A stretch of 8,037 nucleotides of DNA from Bryobacterales bacterium (GTDB lineage Bacteria; Acidobacteriota; Terriglobia; Bryobacterales; Bryobacteraceae). A model generated the notes under the pieces. The model worked only from the letters and a program-made list of their open reading frames with translations. It was not told the DNA's origin and searched no databases. Below, one piece after another: positions 5,907-8,037 of the stretch. The translations under genes were made by a program, and so were the position numbers. The stretch spans positions 1 through 8,037 of the forward strand of contig JAEHDI010000358.1 of the NCBI GenBank assembly GCA_016880505.1. Direction: 5' to 3'. Numbering within the stretch: position 1 is the first letter of the stretch; the number at the start of each line of letters is the position of its first letter.

Positions 5907-5998
5907 ACTGCCAAGTAGACAACGGCGCGGAACGGTCAGCAAGCGGGTCCGGCGGGGCGCAAGATAATCCGGTCCGATTCTGTATGATGGAAGGCTAT

Positions 5999-7156
5999 AT
6001 GGAACGCCGATCTTCGCGCCGCAGCTTCCTCGGGGCCGGGCTTGCGCTGCCCGCCGCCACGCTGGCCTCTTCGCAGTCGAGGGACGCTGTCAAACTCGAG
6101 CACCGCCACCTAGGCAAAACGGGGCTGAAGGTGACCAGCCTCGGCTTCGGTTGCATGCTGGTCTCCGATCCGATTGTTGTCGAAAAGGCTTACGACCTCG
6201 GGATCAATTATTTCGACACCGCACGGCTGTACCAGAACGGCAACAACGAGAGGATGGTGGGTGCGGCACTGAAGGGAAAGCGCGACAAAGTCGTGTTAAC
6301 GAGCAAGACGCGCACGTTCACGAAGCAGGACGCGCTGAGCGAACTCGACACAAGTCTGCGGGAGCTCGGAACGGACTACCTCGACATCTGGTTTCTGCAT
6401 ATCAAGAATGAACCGGCCGACGTAACCGAGGAACTGCTCGACGCGCAGCGCATCGCGAAGCAGGCGGGTAAGATCCGTTTCGCCGGCGTGAGCTTCCACC
6501 TCAACATGGCGACGATGCTGGCGCACGTGGCGAAGTTGGGCCAGACTGACGTCGCGCTGGCGTCGTACAACTTCACCATGGATCCGGCAGTCAGCGAGGC
6601 GATCCGTGCGGCGCGCAAGACGGGCATGGGTGTCGTCGCGATGAAGGTGATGGCCGGCGGTTATGCTCGAATTCTGAAAGGCGACCGCCTGTATGGGCAG
6701 AAGCCGAATGAACTGCTCAGCCGGTTGAAGCAGCCGGGAGCGATGCTGTCGGCGCTGAAGTGGGTGCTGCGGAACGAGTCGGTGGATACGGCGATTATCG
6801 GCATCACCGATCTCGACGAGCTTGACGAGGATATCCGGGCGATGGCCGAGCCGTTCGGCAAGGACGACGAGAAAGTGCTGACGGCGTACCTCGACCGCAT
6901 CCGGCCGCTTTACTGCCGGATGTGCGGCGAGTGCGGCGGCGTCTGCGAACGTGGAGTTCGTGTGGCGGACTCGCTGCGGTTGCTCACGTACGCCGACGGC
7001 TACGGCCAGTTCGCCATGGCGCGGGACGAATTTCTGCGACTGCCGGAGGGTTCGGGGCCGGATGTCTGCGGAAGCTGTGACGAATGTACGGTGCAATGCC
7101 CGAACGGCGTCGACGTGCGCGCACGGCTGACGCGGGCGCAGGAATTGTTCGCGTAG
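5999..7156 (+). CDS. Tat-exported aldo/keto reductase with C-terminal 2[4Fe-4S] ferredoxin-like domain
   Basis: A 385-residue protein. Residues 1-27 form a Tat signal (RRSFLGAG at 7-14, then a hydrophobic Ala/Leu stretch). Residues 33-295 are an aldo/keto reductase barrel, with the complete catalytic tetrad by family pattern: Asp73 and Tyr78 in FDTARLY, Lys103 in LTSK and His134 in FLH. The C-terminus carries two Cys clusters, C306-C309-C312-C316 and C357-C360-C363-C367 followed by Pro, the spacing of a bacterial 2[4Fe-4S] ferredoxin. This is the COG1453-type fusion: an NAD(P)-style reductase joined to an electron-transfer module. The start at 5999 is chosen for the GGAAGG at 5989-5994; ATG 5984 and 5987 in the same frame are alternatives. 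Cofactor and substrate are unknown. The M29-like gene follows after 30 bases. Confidence 0.9.
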   Translation: MERRSSRRSFLGAGLALPAATLASSQSRDAVKLEHRHLGKTGLKVTSLGFGCMLVSDPIVVEKAYDLGINYFDTARLYQNGNNERMVGAALKGKRDKVVLTSKTRTFTKQDALSELDTSLRELGTDYLDIWFLHIKNEPADVTEELLDAQRIAKQAGKIRFAGVSFHLNMATMLAHVAKLGQTDVALASYNFTMDPAVSEAIRAARKTGMGVVAMKVMAGGYARILKGDRLYGQKPNELLSRLKQPGAMLSALKWVLRNESVDTAIIGITDLDELDEDIRAMAEPFGKDDEKVLTAYLDRIRPLYCRMCGECGGVCERGVRVADSLRLLTYADGYGQFAMARDEFLRLPEGSGPDVCGSCDECTVQCPNGVDVRARLTRAQELFA

Positions 7157-7186
7157 GCGTGCAGGGACGGCGCCGGGGGAGGACGC

Positions 7187-8037
7187 ATGAAGCTTGTCGT
7201 CTGCGCCGCGATTCTGTTGATGCCGGCCGCGGGGTCCGGAGCCACCGACCTCAACTACGATGGCATGGCGGCCCGGGTCGCCGGCTCGCTCAAATTGCGA
7301 CCGGGTGAGCGGGTGCTGGTGCGCTACGACCCCGGCTGCTTTGCCGAGATCCTGGCGCCCCTCCGAAAGCAGATCCGCGCGGCGAAGGCGGAACTTCTCC
7401 GTCCGCTGGCTGCCAAGGATGCGGTCCCCGTAGAGAAGCTCTCCGCCGTCGACGTGTTCATCCGGCTTCCTTTGGGGCCGTCGGCGCGCGGGCTCACCGC
7501 CGCCGAAGAGGCGGCCCTTGTGAAGTGGGTGGATGGCGGCGGACGGCGCCGCGAGCTTCACTTCCATTGGTCCGACGGCAGCCGGCTCCGGGACGGGCTG
7601 CCGGGCGAGCACCCGGCGGAATACGACGCGCTCTATCAGGACGCGCTCGATATCGACTACGCCGCGCTCAACGCAGCGCAAGATCGGGCGATTCGCGCAC
7701 TGCGGCTCGGCACCGTTCGCGTCTCGACGCCCGCCGGAACCGACCTCATGTTCCGCATCGCAAAGCGGCCCTTCAACAAGCAGAACGGCGACGCATCGGG
7801 CGAGCGCGCACAGGCGGCCAGGGTCCGTGTGGACCGGCACATCGAGCTACCGGCAGGCGTAATCCGCGTAGCTCCGGTGGAAGGCACGGTATGCGGGAGT
7901 TTCGTCATTCCGGAAGCACGCTTCGGCGGCAAAGTTGCGCGGAAGGTTGTGTTTCTGATTGACAACGGCCGCGTGCGGAGCGTGAAGGCGGCCGAAGGGC
8001 AGGAAGCCGTCGATGCCGAACTCGCGAAGGGTGGTGA
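7187..8037 (+). CDS. Exported aminopeptidase M29-like protein (3' partial)
   Basis: The frame starts at ATG 7187 behind GGGGGAGG (spacing four bases) and stays open to the window end, giving 283 residues. Residues 1-19 look like a Sec signal peptide (MKLVVCAAILLMPAAGSGA). The body resembles the aminopeptidase T/S (M29) family: GERVLVRYDP near 40-49; then LRLGTVRVSTPAGTDLMFRI (172-191), matching the family's 'GTdl.f.i' strand; then ELPAGVIRVAPVEGTVCG (220-237), matching the block with NLPxGE; and a following IDNGRVRSVKAAEGQE. In M29 enzymes, as I recall, a glutamate in the NLPxGE block binds metal; here that position is Val225. The remaining metal-ligand region lies beyond the window. Classical M29 enzymes are cytoplasmic, so the signal peptide is unusual. 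It may be an inactive or altered homologue. Confidence 0.75.
   Translation, partial: MKLVVCAAILLMPAAGSGATDLNYDGMAARVAGSLKLRPGERVLVRYDPGCFAEILAPLRKQIRAAKAELLRPLAAKDAVPVEKLSAVDVFIRLPLGPSARGLTAAEEAALVKWVDGGGRRRELHFHWSDGSRLRDGLPGEHPAEYDALYQDALDIDYAALNAAQDRAIRALRLGTVRVSTPAGTDLMFRIAKRPFNKQNGDASGERAQAARVRVDRHIELPAGVIRVAPVEGTVCGSFVIPEARFGGKVARKVVFLIDNGRVRSVKAAEGQEAVDAELAKGG

Noticed and set aside
4503..5918. Plus-strand open frame of 471 codons
   Set aside because: It runs antisense to the GNAT and barrel genes, both of which have recognisable domains. No family motif, and its protein is typical of an antisense frame in GC-rich DNA.
6296..7840. Minus-strand open frame of 514 codons
   Set aside because: It is antisense to the aldo/keto reductase and M29-like genes, rich in Arg, His and Ala with no domain. 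A stop-poor antisense frame in GC-rich DNA explains it.
7525..7962. Plus-strand frame of 145 codons in the M29-like region
   Set aside because: It is out of frame with the M29-like gene, Arg-rich and motif-free; the real frame is open from 7187 to the window end.

Overview
The window is GC-rich, gene-dense bacterial chromosome. I infer an acidobacterium of the Solibacter/Bryobacterales type. The reasons are the tail of an Oar-like TonB-dependent receptor, an ECF sigma/anti-sigma/exported-protein module of a style I associate with that group, an exported PIG-L deacetylase, a Tat-type aldo/keto reductase with a ferredoxin-like tail, and a REP-like palindrome. No single marker proves the placement.

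Layout. Positions 1-639 (+) hold the C-terminal barrel of a TonB-dependent receptor whose start lies outside the window. It converges on a minus-strand block across a 103-base gap with two strong hairpins (655-677 and 703-731). The minus-strand block runs from 5906 down to 743. In transcription order it contains an outer-membrane beta-barrel protein (5906-5277), a GNAT acetyltransferase with its own promoter (5198-4728), a PIG-L deacetylase (4612-3698), an ECF sigma factor (3591-3022), its presumed membrane anti-sigma factor (3016-2504), an exported protein of unknown function (2479-1652), a 49-residue lmo0937-type membrane protein (1446-1297) and a DUF4440/SnoaL-like protein (1204-743). A 66-base imperfect palindrome lies between the GNAT and PIG-L genes. 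From 5999 onward the plus strand carries an aldo/keto reductase and, 30 bases downstream, an exported aminopeptidase-M29-like protein cut by the window end.

How the genes work together. The clearest functional unit is sigma, anti-sigma and exported protein: tight spacing, a ribosome site for the anti-sigma gene that abuts the sigma stop codon, and a transmembrane anti-sigma with a periplasmic domain all point to envelope signalling. The aldo/keto reductase and M29-like genes look like a two-gene operon of exported proteins. The remaining minus-strand genes appear to be independent units: several have -10-like boxes within about 15 bases of the start codon and no Shine-Dalgarno, while others have textbook Shine-Dalgarno sites.

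I found no rRNA, tRNA, CRISPR array, insertion sequence or phage gene. The points most worth a second look are the REP-like palindrome, the sigma module with its unidentified exported partner, and the apparent loss of a metal-ligand glutamate in the M29-like protein.
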